Shown one piece after another: positions 1 through 8,852 of a stretch of DNA of 64,000 nucleotides. A program made the translations under genes and the position numbers. Position 1 is the stretch's first letter. The number at the start of each line of letters is the position of its first letter. The stretch covers positions 1,488,001 to 1,552,000 of the forward strand of contig NZ_AP018439.1 in the NCBI RefSeq assembly GCF_009937955.1, read 5' to 3'. Source of the stretch: Undibacterium sp. KW1. Lineage in GTDB: Bacteria; Pseudomonadota; Gammaproteobacteria; Burkholderiales; Burkholderiaceae_D. Under the pieces are notes generated by a model. It made no database searches and had not been told where the DNA came from. It saw only the letters and a list, made by a program, of their open reading frames with translations.

Positions 1-1006
1 AGGCCGACAACGCCTGGTTTTGCCAGGCCAGGTTATAGCCAATTATTTGCTGCATTTGCGGCAAATAATTGACGCTGCCCTGCAAAGTCAGGTTGCGCCT
101 GTTCCAGTCTTGCCATTCGCGGCCTGACAAGGCGGTGCCATCCCACCAGGCTTCGAGGAAAAAACTATGCTGTGACTCCGTTGTGTAGTTTGCCCCCAGC
201 ATGGCTTGCACGACATTGTTTTGCGTATTGTTTTGCCAGGGGCTGGTACGCTGCAGCAAGCTAGTATCGGTATTCATGCGCAAGCCCGTATTTTTTTGCA
301 TGAAGCGCAAGGAGCCATGTATCTCCATTTCATCTGTCGCCACCCACGAAGTAGCAGCACCAAGACTGCCACCACTCTTTTGACCATAGCGGCCAAAGCC
401 ATGCAGATCGACGCCGCCAGCACGGTGATAAACCCGTGCCGCCAGCGCCTGTTCATCTGCTATATCCGTCGTTGCAGCATGGCCGGGATTGACCCACACC
501 AAAGTTGCTGAGGTATTCGCTGTGAAATAATCAAGACTGGCCAAAGGCTTGCCGATGACAGTAGTGCTGATCAGTGAGCGGCGCTTTTCCTGCGCTACCA
601 CATCATTCGGGCGAAAGCCATATCCAACATCCCATGCAATGGTTTTTTTGCCAGCACTGAACTGCCATGCGCCATCACCAAGGCTGCCATACAGTTCATT
701 GAGCCAGGCTGTGGCCTGGGTACGTCCGCCATCATTCATCTGCCCCTGCACGGTGGCAACAGCATTAATGCCTTTGCCACTGGCGCGCAATTCAGTTTCC
801 ACCACGCCCAGTTGGGTATTCTTGCTGGATAAGCCAGGGGCGAGTTGATTGGCTATCGCCAATGGACTGGTGCCATTGCTGTTGTAACTATTAACCAGTC
901 CACGCATCTGGCCACTGAAGTCTGCATCTTCAGCCAAGGCAAAAGCAGGCGTGCAGAGCAGGGCAGCTAGCAAAGTAGCTAAGGCTGGGGTTTTCAAATC
1001 AGGCAT
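1..1006 (-). CDS. Predicted outer-membrane beta-barrel protein (3' end outside window)
   Basis: An open frame of 335 codons runs from an ATG at 1006 off the left edge with no stop. It starts with a Sec signal peptide (hydrophobic core LATLLAALLCTPAFA, then ALA before EDADF). The rest alternates polar and hydrophobic residues and is rich in Gly, Asn, Gln, Trp and Tyr, as in porin-like barrels; AGKKTIAWDVGYGFRPNDVV is a conspicuous patch. The start lies 2 bases after the stop of the LolA-like gene, so it is the last visible gene of the 4300-to-left operon. Its role is inferred from context: the outer-membrane end of an ABC/LolA-like transport path. No family is recognised with confidence, and the substrate is unknown. 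Confidence 0.7.
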   Translation of the reverse strand, partial: MPDLKTPALATLLAALLCTPAFALAEDADFSGQMRGLVNSYNSNGTSPLAIANQLAPGLSSKNTQLGVVETELRASGKGINAVATVQGQMNDGGRTQATAWLNELYGSLGDGAWQFSAGKKTIAWDVGYGFRPNDVVAQEKRRSLISTTVIGKPLASLDYFTANTSATLVWVNPGHAATTDIADEQALAARVYHRAGGVDLHGFGRYGQKSGGSLGAATSWVATDEMEIHGSLRFMQKNTGLRMNTDTSLLQRTSPWQNNTQNNVVQAMLGANYTTESQHSFFLEAWWDGTALSGREWQDWNRRNLTLQGSVNYLPQMQQIIGYNLAWQNQALSA

Positions 1007-1008
1007 AA

Positions 1009-1749
1009 TCACTCCAGGCTGGGATTCTTGGCCAGGAACATGGGATTCAGCCATTGTTCAGGCACAGTTTTTTGCTTGCGGCTGAGATAGCGCACACGTG
1101 TTTCTTTGTGGCTGCTCAATTGATCCAGCAAAATCATTTCAGACACTGCAGTCGGTGCTTGTGGTTTGTCGAGAACAAAGCTGGCCTGCTTGGCTAGTTT
1201 TTCTGATTGCACATACAAATCTGCCTTGATAGGTTCGTGACGGGTCTTGCCCAGCCATAGCTCTATGCGCTGGTAGGCGACGGATTTACGCACGGCATTC
1301 AAACTCAGGTGCACGCAGGCTTTGTCATCGCATTTTTCTTCACCAACGATCTTGCCTGTGTAGTCTTGCGACCAGCTCATCGTGGCGATATCGCCGATAG
1401 AGGCATCCCCCAATAATTTTTGCATGGGCGTGATGCGCAGCGGGCGCTGGCTGCCGGGCAAGAGCATCCAGAAATCATCACCCAGCATCAAGACCTTTTG
1501 ACCTTTCTCTGCCGGGCTTTTCATGAGCACCAGAGATTGATGATTGACCTGTGAAAACACCAGGTAATTTCTTTCTTTTTCCTTGCTGCCATCTTTGGCA
1601 AAAGTGGTGATCTCTGTTTCTACCTGCATGTTCTCGCTACCTACCCTGAACTGATCGGCAGCTTTGAGGATGTCGCCAACCTCATCTGCCCTGGCCAGAC
1701 CTGTTGTTGCTGCGAGCAATAAAGCGATAGTGTGTATGGCTGTTTTCAT
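1009..1749 (-). CDS. LolA-like outer membrane lipoprotein-sorting protein
   Basis: 246 residues with a signal peptide (MKTAIHTIALLLAATTGLARA). The mature part has the features of the LolA-like fold: an early Phe/Arg-rich strand (DQFRVGSENMQVETEI), then LMLGDDFWMLLPGSQRPLRITPMQKLLGDASIGDIATMSW, a region typical of proteins annotated as outer membrane lipoprotein-sorting protein. Such proteins are periplasmic carriers or partners of RND or ABC exporters of hydrophobic cargo. A good ribosome site (GGAG) precedes the ATG. It sits 15 bases after the FtsX-type permease and 2 bases before the barrel gene, so co-transcription is very likely. It is not the housekeeping LolA, which is shorter and normally sits elsewhere. 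Cargo unknown. Confidence 0.8.
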   Translation of the reverse strand: MKTAIHTIALLLAATTGLARADEVGDILKAADQFRVGSENMQVETEITTFAKDGSKEKERNYLVFSQVNHQSLVLMKSPAEKGQKVLMLGDDFWMLLPGSQRPLRITPMQKLLGDASIGDIATMSWSQDYTGKIVGEEKCDDKACVHLSLNAVRKSVAYQRIELWLGKTRHEPIKADLYVQSEKLAKQASFVLDKPQAPTAVSEMILLDQLSSHKETRVRYLSRKQKTVPEQWLNPMFLAKNPSLE

Positions 1750-1764
1750 TTTTATTCTCCAGTC

Positions 1765-2982
1765 TTAATTATGAGCGAGCGCATCGACGATGGGCTGACG
1801 CAGGGTTTTGCGGGCGATGAAGGCTGACGACAGCATGGATAAGGCAATCATCATGAACACGGTGATGGCATACATGGCAGCATCTATCGTGATCAGTAAG
1901 GGGTAACCGCTTGAGCGCCCTGGTGGTGGTGGCATTTCTACCGGAAACACCATGAGCAGCAGCGCAACGGTGATCGCCAGCAAGGCTCCAGCGATGGCAC
2001 CTGTGCCGCCCAGTATCATTCCTTCAAAAGAAAAACTGCGTATCAGTTGCCCTGGCAAAGTGCCCATGGCGCGCAACGTGCCAACTTCACGGGTGCGTTC
2101 TATGATGGCCATGGCCATAGCATTGGCAACGACAAATACGACGATGACGCTGATGATGGCACCCAGGGCACCAAAGATGCGGTTATACAAATCACGCACA
2201 GACTTATAAAAGAAAGCTTGTTCCAGCCAGTTTTGCACGGTCAGATCAGGGAATACTTTTGCCAGCCTGGTTTGCGCAGGCAGGGTCGCATCCATGGAAT
2301 TCAGGAACACTCCGAGGCTGGAAATGCGTTGGGTATTCAAGAGTTTTTGTGCTGTCTTGATATTCGAATACACCAGGCGTTTATCCAGGTCAGGCACACC
2401 TGTTGATACCAGGCCCTTGACGGTGACATCAACTGCATTCAAGGCGCCATCTGTGGTGCTGGCCATCAATGTCAGGCTGCTGCCGGCTTTGGCTTTCAGG
2501 CTGCGTGCCAATGCGTCACCCAGGACGATTTCTGCCTCTGCAGATTCGGTTTGCAGGAGTTCACCTTCTTTCAATGTCAGGGTAGGGCCCTTGACCGAGA
2601 ATTCAGCATCCGGGTCTATACCCACTGCCATCATGATCGTGGATTTGTCGCCATTGCTGATCAGGCCACTGTATTCTATGCGTGGCAAGACATAGCGCAC
2701 GGCTGGGTCAGCCAGTAGTTTGCTTTGCAGGGCAGCTGCATTTTCCAGACCATATTGCAGGGGCACATCCTGGTCACTGGTGAAGTGCTGGGGTTTGCCT
2801 ATGGTCAGATGGCCAGTGCTGCGTGCAGATATCTGGGCCAGACCTTCATAGGTCGAATAGGCAAAACCACCAGCCAGTAGTATGGCTGCAGTGCCTAGCG
2901 CTGCGATGACCACGGTAATGGCAGAACGGCGGCGGTTGCGCAAAGTATTGTAAAAGGCAAATTTGAGCCAGCTGAGTTTCAT
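1765..2982 (-). CDS. ABC transporter permease, FtsX/LolE/MacB type
   Basis: 405 residues. There is one membrane helix near residues 18-40, then a periplasmic domain of about 220 residues (MacB-like core), then three helices in the C-terminal third. The cytoplasmic signature ERTREVGTLRAMG after the second helix is the FtsX-family coupling motif that contacts the ATPase. The ATG overlaps the stop of the LolD-like gene by 4 bases, so the two subunits are translationally coupled. Family members work by mechanotransmission: they extract lipoproteins or drive periplasmic carriers rather than transporting through a channel. There is a single permease gene, so a homodimer is expected, unlike LolCE. 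Together with the LolA-like and barrel genes it suggests transfer of a hydrophobic molecule across the periplasm. Confidence 0.9.
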   Translation of the reverse strand: MKLSWLKFAFYNTLRNRRRSAITVVIAALGTAAILLAGGFAYSTYEGLAQISARSTGHLTIGKPQHFTSDQDVPLQYGLENAAALQSKLLADPAVRYVLPRIEYSGLISNGDKSTIMMAVGIDPDAEFSVKGPTLTLKEGELLQTESAEAEIVLGDALARSLKAKAGSSLTLMASTTDGALNAVDVTVKGLVSTGVPDLDKRLVYSNIKTAQKLLNTQRISSLGVFLNSMDATLPAQTRLAKVFPDLTVQNWLEQAFFYKSVRDLYNRIFGALGAIISVIVVFVVANAMAMAIIERTREVGTLRAMGTLPGQLIRSFSFEGMILGGTGAIAGALLAITVALLLMVFPVEMPPPPGRSSGYPLLITIDAAMYAITVFMMIALSMLSSAFIARKTLRQPIVDALAHN

Positions 2983-3656
2983 TGCAATCTCCCATCCAGC
3001 AGTGACACGATGCGGTCGCTGCGGCTAGTCAGGCGGTTATCATGGCTGGCGATGATGAAGGCTACGCCTTCGGCATGACCACGTTCACGCATCAGGTCCA
3101 GTACCTGGTCGGCGGTATGTGAATCCAGGCTGGCAGTCGGTTCATCGGCAATCACCAGGCTGGGGCGCTTGATGAGGGCGCGGGCAATTGCCACCCTTTG
3201 GCGCTGGCCGCCAGACAAGGCGTCTGGCAAATGCTGGGCATGTTCATGCAGGCCAACGGCTTTCAGTTGTGCAGCCACCCGCTCACGTCTTTCTGCTGCC
3301 GGTACACCCGTCAGGAAGAGTGGGTAATCGACATTCTCTGCCACCGTCATGACAGGCACGAGGTTAAAACTCTGGAAGATAAAACCTATGGTGTCGCGTC
3401 TTTGCAGTGTTTTTTGTGTTTCATTGTATTGATTGATGTTGACACCGTTAAGCAAGATGTCGCCAGCATCCGCATGGTCTATCAAGCCGCACAGGTTCAG
3501 TATCGTGCTCTTGCCACTGCCGGACGGGCCGGTCAGTGCCAGCAGTTCACCACGCTGCAATGTCAGGTCTACGCCTTGCAAAGCCTTGACGACATGAGCG
3601 CCGAGTTGATAAGTTTTATGAACTGCATGCAGTTCTATGGCAGGTGCCAGGCTCAT
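2979..3656 (-). CDS. ABC transporter ATP-binding protein, LolD-like
   Basis: 225 residues, a single nucleotide-binding domain. Walker A GPSGSGKST is at 43-51, the Q-loop FQSFNLVP at about 94-101, the signature LSGGQRQRVAIARAL at 147-161, Walker B LVIADEP at 167-173 and the switch His in ASHD at 205. This is the LolD/MacB/FtsE class that pairs with FtsX-type permeases. The start overlaps the stop of the upstream TPR-like gene by 4 bases (ATGA) and the stop overlaps the permease start by 4 bases. The symbol lolD is not given because the gene is not with lolC/lolE, and its partner carrier is a non-canonical LolA-like protein. Confidence 0.93.
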   Translation of the reverse strand: MSLAPAIELHAVHKTYQLGAHVVKALQGVDLTLQRGELLALTGPSGSGKSTILNLCGLIDHADAGDILLNGVNINQYNETQKTLQRRDTIGFIFQSFNLVPVMTVAENVDYPLFLTGVPAAERRERVAAQLKAVGLHEHAQHLPDALSGGQRQRVAIARALIKRPSLVIADEPTASLDSHTADQVLDLMRERGHAEGVAFIIASHDNRLTSRSDRIVSLLDGRLQ

Positions 3657-4300
3657 GATGGAATACCTTTCAACATGGCCTTGGCAGCTTCTGCCTGTGG
3701 TGCATTCTGTTTGATGACTTCATTCAGGTAGCGTTTTGCATCCTCTGGGCGCTTTTGCTCATTCGCCAGACTGGCAGCGCGCATCAATACCGAACCGCGA
3801 AAACCGGGTTCGGCCTTGTCGAACTGCTTGTGTTCCAATACTTCGTTGAGGAGTTTTGCACCGCGTGCTCCACGGTTCATGAAGGCTGGCACAGCCAGGA
3901 AAGTGCTGGCGGCGACATATTTGACTTCCAGTATCACAGGCGTGCTGCCATGTCCCTGGGCGTTTTCATTGGCGGCGGCGAGTTGCAGGGCTTTTTCCAG
4001 CATCGCCATGCCATCTTCTGCGTAAGACATTTTCTTCCACGGGAACATCGTGGTGACTGCCAGTCTGCCTGTGCTGGCTCCGGCATAAGCTATGATCAAA
4101 GGGCTGGTCGGGTCTTGTTTGAGCAATTCACTGAAGGCATTCGCTGCAGCTTCTTCGCTACCCTTGGCAGACTGGGTAAATTGCTGGAAAGCTGTTTGAA
4201 ACTGAGGCTCGGAAAACGCAATGGCCTGGCTGCTGGCAAACAGAACCAGGCCGCCTGCCAACAGTATTTTTTTGCCAATGTTGAAATAAGTCGTGTGCAT
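3653..4300 (-). CDS. Periplasmic helical-repeat (TPR-like) protein, first gene of transport operon
   Basis: 215 residues. A signal peptide is clear (KKILLAGGLVLFASSQAIA). The mature part is Ala-rich and helical: FQTAFQQFTQSAKGSEEAAANAFSELLKQDP and later PEDAKRYLNEVIKQNAPQAEAAKAMLKG have the spacing of tetratricopeptide helices. No catalytic motif is seen. GGAG lies 6 bases before the ATG. It is the first gene of the minus-strand operon and overlaps the ATPase gene by 4 bases, so it is probably an accessory of the transporter (scaffold or cargo binder in the periplasm). That role is inferred from position only. Confidence 0.75.
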   Translation of the reverse strand: MHTTYFNIGKKILLAGGLVLFASSQAIAFSEPQFQTAFQQFTQSAKGSEEAAANAFSELLKQDPTSPLIIAYAGASTGRLAVTTMFPWKKMSYAEDGMAMLEKALQLAAANENAQGHGSTPVILEVKYVAASTFLAVPAFMNRGARGAKLLNEVLEHKQFDKAEPGFRGSVLMRAASLANEQKRPEDAKRYLNEVIKQNAPQAEAAKAMLKGIPS

Positions 4301-4564
4301 GTGTATCTCCTGTTTGTCTGATGTGATTCGTGTTTGCGACAGGAGGCAGATTAAAAGGGGCGTGCCTTACTCACAATACTGATGCGACAGACCGGAGAAG
4401 TGGGCCGTGAACGGTAGTAAAAATGGCGCGAAATGAAAGGCTGTTGCGCGTATGTCCAGGCTTGTCTGGAAATGCTGACAAGACAGGAAAAATTTCCTGA
4501 ATCGTGCAATACTGGAATTTAAATGTTAATTCCCTAATAAAATGACGAAGAAAACGACGAGACC

Positions 4565-5686
4565 ATGAACAACCCAACCAAAGAATTTATTGTCAATAAA
4601 AGCAATTTATTGGAATCCAGATTCAAGCCCCTGTATGTGCCTGCTGAAGCAGAGTTGCAAGATGGCCAGGTGGTTTTGCAAGTGGAGCGTTTTGCCTTCA
4701 CGTCAAATAACGTGACTTATGCAGCCTTTGGCACAGCCATGCATTACTGGAATTTTTTCCCTACCGATGAAGGCTGGGGCAATATCCCGGTCTGGGGCTT
4801 TGGTGATGTGCTGGCCTCGAAAGCCGAAGGCGTGGCAGTGGGTGAGCGCTTTTATGGCTACTACCCCATGGCTACTCATCTGACAGTGCTGGCAACACGG
4901 GTTTCACCTGGCGGTTTTGTCGATGGTGCAGAGCACAGGCAGGCCATGCATGGTCTGTACAATCACTATGTCAGAACTACCACCGATCCTGGCTACACCA
5001 AAGAATCTGAAGATGTACAGGTCTTGTTGCGACCTTTGTTCATCACCTCATTCATGATCGATGATTTTCTTGATGACAATCAGTTCTTTGGTGCGCAGAC
5101 AGTATTGATCTCCAGTGCCTCCAGCAAGACCGCCTATGGCCTGGCATTCATGCTGTCGCTGCGCAAGAACAAGGCTTGCAAAGTCATAGGCCTGACTTCG
5201 CCGGGCAACCTCGAATTTGTGCGGAATATGGCTATCTATGATGATGTCATCAGCTATGAGCAAGTGACTGGGCTGACAACTGACCAGGGCGTTGTATATG
5301 TCGATATGGCTGGCAATGGGCAATTACGCAGCCAGTTGCATCATCATTTCAAAGACAATATGAAATATAGCTGCGCTGTTGGCGGCACGCACTGGGAAGA
5401 GTTAAGTGGTGCGTCAAACCTGCCTGGTGCAAAACCGACCTTGTTCTTCGCACCGGCGCAAATCAAGAAGCGCATGACAGACTGGGGGCCGAATGGTGTG
5501 CAATCCCGTTTAGCTCAGGCCTGGAAGGCTTTCATGCGACCTGTGATGGAAGCAGAGAAGCCCTGGATGCAGGTGATACATGGGCAGGGCGAAGCTGCAG
5601 TACGACAAGTCTATGATGATATGCTGAGTGGCGCTGCCAGGCCGGATCAGGGCAATGTCCTGACTTTGCTCAGCACTGAGATTTAG
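4565..5686 (+). CDS. DUF2855 family protein
   Basis: 373 residues, recognised as DUF2855 from the N-terminal stretch NKSNLLESRFKPLYVPAEAELQDGQVVLQVERFAFTSNNVTYAAFG and the conserved YWNFFP. The overall shape resembles medium-chain reductases without a clear Gly-rich nucleotide loop: ISSASSKTAYGLAF replaces it. No function has been established for the family as far as I know. The ribosome site is weak (GACGAGACC before ATG). The gene is divergent from the transport operon across a 264-bp spacer. Its stop codon overlaps the stop of the convergent solute-binding gene (TTAG shared at 5683-5686), so the two ends leave no room for a terminator. Confidence 0.85.
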   Translation: MNNPTKEFIVNKSNLLESRFKPLYVPAEAELQDGQVVLQVERFAFTSNNVTYAAFGTAMHYWNFFPTDEGWGNIPVWGFGDVLASKAEGVAVGERFYGYYPMATHLTVLATRVSPGGFVDGAEHRQAMHGLYNHYVRTTTDPGYTKESEDVQVLLRPLFITSFMIDDFLDDNQFFGAQTVLISSASSKTAYGLAFMLSLRKNKACKVIGLTSPGNLEFVRNMAIYDDVISYEQVTGLTTDQGVVYVDMAGNGQLRSQLHHHFKDNMKYSCAVGGTHWEELSGASNLPGAKPTLFFAPAQIKKRMTDWGPNGVQSRLAQAWKAFMRPVMEAEKPWMQVIHGQGEAAVRQVYDDMLSGAARPDQGNVLTLLSTEI

Positions 5687-6480
5687 TTTTTCCAGAGGGT
5701 GGGCAAGTCGCCAGACTTCCTGCCCTTGATGATGGCTGCGTTGATCTTGTTGATGACATCTAACCTGGTATTGGCGCCAGTCGTGAAATGGATAGGATCG
5801 ACCAGCAAGGGCTTGGCAAATACTTTGACACCATAGTTCATCTGCGTCTCGTTGCGCAGGTTCTTTTCGTCGAGGTAAAGATTCAGTTCCGCTTCCAGGT
5901 CTTTGGCATTTGGCATGCGTGAATTGACCAGCATGACATCCATGCGACCCGATAAAAGTTTCTTCAGACGTGAGCTGTTTTGTGGCTGGTCTTCTTCTAC
6001 GCGGAACATGACATTACGTAATTTGTCGATATCATCGCCAAAACGTATACCCCTGACTATGCCGACTGATTTGCCCTGCAAATCACTGATACCAGCATAT
6101 TTCATGTGCGTATCGTCTCTTGCCACGACCCAGACAAAATCTGAAAAAACAGCTTCTGAATAGCGCATTGTTTTCAGACGTTCAGTATTTTTCGATAAGC
6201 CAAATCCCAGTCCTTCACCCTTGCCTATGTTTTCTATGACGCGGGGCAGGGGATAACGGCGCACCTCAAATTTCACATCCATGGCGCGTTCAAAATAGGC
6301 GATGATTTTTTGGTTCTCTGGCCGGATGGGAGCAATTTCACCATTTTCATCGCGGGTTTCTGCGAGTAGCAAAGGCAGGACAGTTTCAGCATGCGCTTTT
6401 GATTGCAGGCAGCACAGACAGAGCAGCATCCCTATAAACCGGGAGGCCTTCAGCAAAACGGCGTGGTGCTTATCTGACAT
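5683..6480 (-). CDS. Periplasmic solute-binding protein, family 3 type, without transporter
   Basis: 265 residues with an N-terminal hydrophobic signal (FIGMLLCLCCLQSKAHA). The mature part follows the family 3 (amino-acid binding-like) layout: an early LLLAETRDENGEIAPIRPENQKIIAYFERAM, a hinge segment SDLQGKSVGIVRGIRFGDDIDKL, and C-terminal AAIIKGRKSGDLPTLW. No permease or ATPase gene is adjacent, so it may work as a sensor-linked or scavenging binding protein. The ribosome site is weak; the start chosen gives a sensible signal peptide. It is convergent and stop-overlapping with the DUF2855 gene. One of three such orphan binding proteins in this window. Confidence 0.8.
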   Translation of the reverse strand: MSDKHHAVLLKASRFIGMLLCLCCLQSKAHAETVLPLLLAETRDENGEIAPIRPENQKIIAYFERAMDVKFEVRRYPLPRVIENIGKGEGLGFGLSKNTERLKTMRYSEAVFSDFVWVVARDDTHMKYAGISDLQGKSVGIVRGIRFGDDIDKLRNVMFRVEEDQPQNSSRLKKLLSGRMDVMLVNSRMPNAKDLEAELNLYLDEKNLRNETQMNYGVKVFAKPLLVDPIHFTTGANTRLDVINKINAAIIKGRKSGDLPTLWKN

Positions 6481-6700
6481 GCAATGTTTTCGTGCGGAAA
6501 TGATGTGCGATGATACCTGTGCTGATATGCGCTTGCATAGCTGTCTTAGGTAAGGATTTGTTAAGCAATGCCTGACATAACCTAAATGTCGGGAAGCCTA
6601 ACTAAAATAAGTATAAAGAATTTCAAAAGAGCTATTTAATTTGCTAAGATGGAAATAAACTTCTTTAAGAAGTCGCAGTTTTTGTAGAAAAGGAGACATC

Positions 6701-7081
6701 ATGCCCCTCGTCACAATTACCGTCTGCAAACCCAAGTCCCTGCTGTTCAAAGAGACTGTCCTGAATGCCGTGCACGCGGCATTGATAGAAGCGGGTGTGC
6801 CAGAGAAAGACAAGTTCCAGCGCATACTGGAACTTGACACAGAAAACTTCCGCTTTGATACGCGCTACCCTGATCTGCACAAGGACAGAAACCAGGACTT
6901 CGTCCTCATAGAAATACTATGGTCAGTGGGACGCAGCGTACAGGTCAAGAAAAAATTGCTCGATACCCTGATGCGGCGTCTCAGCGAAAAGAGCATGAAC
7001 CCCGAAAACATCATGGTCTGTTTCAGGGAGACCGCTTGGGAAAACTGGTCTTTCGCTGGTGGCCGAATACTGCACACCTGA
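6701..7081 (+). CDS. Tautomerase family protein
   Basis: 126 residues beginning Met-Pro-Leu-Val-Thr. Removal of the initiator Met would expose Pro1, the catalytic base of the tautomerase superfamily. The length (about twice the 62-residue small tautomerases) and the motif ILWSVGRSVQVKKKLLDTLMRRLSE fit the fused-type tautomerase family (Tautomerase_2). A strong ribosome site (AAAGGAGAC) precedes the ATG. The preceding 220 bp is AT-rich and holds its promoter. Natural substrate unknown; enzymes of this group act on small enol/keto or halogenated acids. It is followed by the channel gene after 97 bases. Confidence 0.85.
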   Translation: MPLVTITVCKPKSLLFKETVLNAVHAALIEAGVPEKDKFQRILELDTENFRFDTRYPDLHKDRNQDFVLIEILWSVGRSVQVKKKLLDTLMRRLSEKSMNPENIMVCFRETAWENWSFAGGRILHT

Positions 7082-7178
7082 ACTGTTCACACTGCATTGA
7101 TTTTGCGTGCGACTTTTTGCTGGCGCAGCATAGACATATCCGTCAGAATAATTGAAATTTAACAAGACGGAGCAAGTA

Positions 7179-7763
7179 ATGGGAAAGACCAGACTGGAAG
7201 CCTTCAGCGATGGCGTGATCGCCATCCTGATTACCATCATGGTGCTGGAAATGAAAGTGCCGCATGGTGGCACGCTGGAAACCCTGCTGCCGGTATGGCC
7301 GGTATTTTTGAGTTATATCCTTAGCTTTGTGTATGTCGGCATCTACTGGAACAACCATCATCACATGCTGCATACCTGCCGCAAGGTGACTGGTGGGATT
7401 TTATGGGCCAACCTGCATTTACTGTTCTGGCTTTCACTAATTCCATTTGCGACAGGCTGGGTAGGCGAAAATCATTTCGCCCCCATCCCGGCAGCCTTGT
7501 ATGGTGCGGTTTTGCTGATGGCGGCGATTGCTTATTTCATCCTGCAACAGCAGATCATTGCTACCCAGGGGCCAGATTCATTGCTGAAAAAAGCGGTAGG
7601 CGCAGACTGGAAGGGCAAGCTCTCGCCAGTGGTCTATGCTACTGGCATGATGTTGGCTTGCTGGTATCCCCTGGTGGCGATGGCAATGTATGTTGCGATG
7701 GCACTCATATGGTTGATACCTGACCGTCGCATAGAAAAAGTCCTCAAAAACCACGAAGAGTAA
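7179..7763 (+). CDS. TMEM175-like (DUF1211) potassium channel family protein
   Basis: 194 residues from the ATG at 7179, which has GGAG 7 bases upstream; a TTG-initiated extension at 7152 lacks such a site. The first helix carries the family hallmark RLEAFSDGVIAILITIMVLEMKVP, including the FSD motif that lines the pore. Five further hydrophobic segments follow, making the six-helix unit of bacterial TMEM175 proteins, which form tetrameric K+-permeable channels. The C-terminus is basic (PDRRIEKVLKNHEE). It is followed after 5 bases by a secreted hydrolase gene, so the two are probably co-transcribed. Confidence 0.85.
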   Translation: MGKTRLEAFSDGVIAILITIMVLEMKVPHGGTLETLLPVWPVFLSYILSFVYVGIYWNNHHHMLHTCRKVTGGILWANLHLLFWLSLIPFATGWVGENHFAPIPAALYGAVLLMAAIAYFILQQQIIATQGPDSLLKKAVGADWKGKLSPVVYATGMMLACWYPLVAMAMYVAMALIWLIPDRRIEKVLKNHEE

Positions 7764-7768
7764 ATTTC

Positions 7769-8755
7769 ATGCGCATGATGATATTTGCTGCAACCCTGGC
7801 AGCAGGAGTAATCTTTTGCACTTCGACTATCGCAAGGCAGGCCGATTATGATCAGGATATCGTACTTGCTACCACAGGCGGCAGCATTAATGGCAGCCTG
7901 ATCATGCCTGCCAATGGAGTGAAGCCGCCTGTGGTATTGATGATTGCTGGTTCTGGTCCCACCGACAGGGATGGCAATACGGTCGGCCTGAAAGGCAGGA
8001 ATGACTCACTGAAAATGTTGGCAGCATCCATGGCACAGGCTGGGGTAGCGTCTGTACGCTTTGACAAGCGCGGCATCGCCGGCAGCGCAAGTGCCGCGGC
8101 ATCTGAAGCCGATTTGCGCTTTGAAACCTATGTGCAGGACGCCGTTGCCTGGATAAGGCTGCTCAAGGCAGATGCACGGTTTTCTGGTGTTGCCATACTT
8201 GGTCATAGCGAAGGTTCTCTGATTGCCATGCTGGCTGCGCAGCAAGAAGCGGTCAGGGCATACATCTCTGTAGCAGGCCCGGCGAAAAATGCCGCTGATG
8301 TCTTGCGGTGGCAGTTGCAAGGTAAATTGCCACCTGCGCTGGCCACCCGTAATGAAGAAATTCTGAGCGCTTTGCAGGCAGGCAAAACCCATGCCGAAGT
8401 GCCGCCAGAATTAAATGTCCTGTACCGCGCCAGCGTGCAGCCATATCTGGTTTCCTGGTTCCGTTACACGCCGGAAAAGGAGATCGTCAAATTGACTTGC
8501 CCGGTGTTGCTGATACAGGGTGACAAGGATATACAGGTAAATACAGCACAATTGACGGCGCTTAAACTTGCGAAACCAGATGCTGAAAGCCTGCTGGTAC
8601 ACGGTATGAACCATGTACTGAAAATCACAGGCAATGATGCGGCACAGCAAATGGCTTCTTATACAGATACGGCCTTGCCCCTGGCATCCGAATTGACTAA
8701 AGGCCTGGCTTCCTTTTTGCTGAATAAACTCAGAAGCAATCTCAGAAGCAAATAA
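7769..8755 (+). CDS. Secreted alpha/beta hydrolase
   Basis: 328 residues with a signal peptide (MMIFAATLAAGVIFCTSTIA). The alpha/beta hydrolase core shows the oxyanion segment MIAGSGPTDRDGN at 58-70, the RFDKRG turn at 97-102, the nucleophile elbow GHSEGS with Ser147, the acid in QGDKD and the catalytic His in GMNH near the C-terminus. This order fits the periplasmic esterase/peptidase-like group with a GSGPTDRDGN motif. The last residues LRSNLRSK come from a short direct repeat. It starts 5 bases after the TMEM175-like gene. Substrate not predictable. Confidence 0.82.
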   Translation: MRMMIFAATLAAGVIFCTSTIARQADYDQDIVLATTGGSINGSLIMPANGVKPPVVLMIAGSGPTDRDGNTVGLKGRNDSLKMLAASMAQAGVASVRFDKRGIAGSASAAASEADLRFETYVQDAVAWIRLLKADARFSGVAILGHSEGSLIAMLAAQQEAVRAYISVAGPAKNAADVLRWQLQGKLPPALATRNEEILSALQAGKTHAEVPPELNVLYRASVQPYLVSWFRYTPEKEIVKLTCPVLLIQGDKDIQVNTAQLTALKLAKPDAESLLVHGMNHVLKITGNDAAQQMASYTDTALPLASELTKGLASFLLNKLRSNLRSK

Positions 8756-8852
8756 GTCTCTCGCGGTACAGATTGTAATTTGTGCCGGACTGCCTTAGGA
8801 TGGAAATTGATCCGTATGAAAAAACGGGCATTTTTAAAACAATGGGGACAGT

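Noticed and set aside
1765..3656. Naming the ABC pair lolC/lolE-lolD
   Set aside because: There is only one permease gene and the neighbours are a LolA-like carrier and a barrel; the housekeeping Lol system has a different gene order. MacB-type is not excluded.
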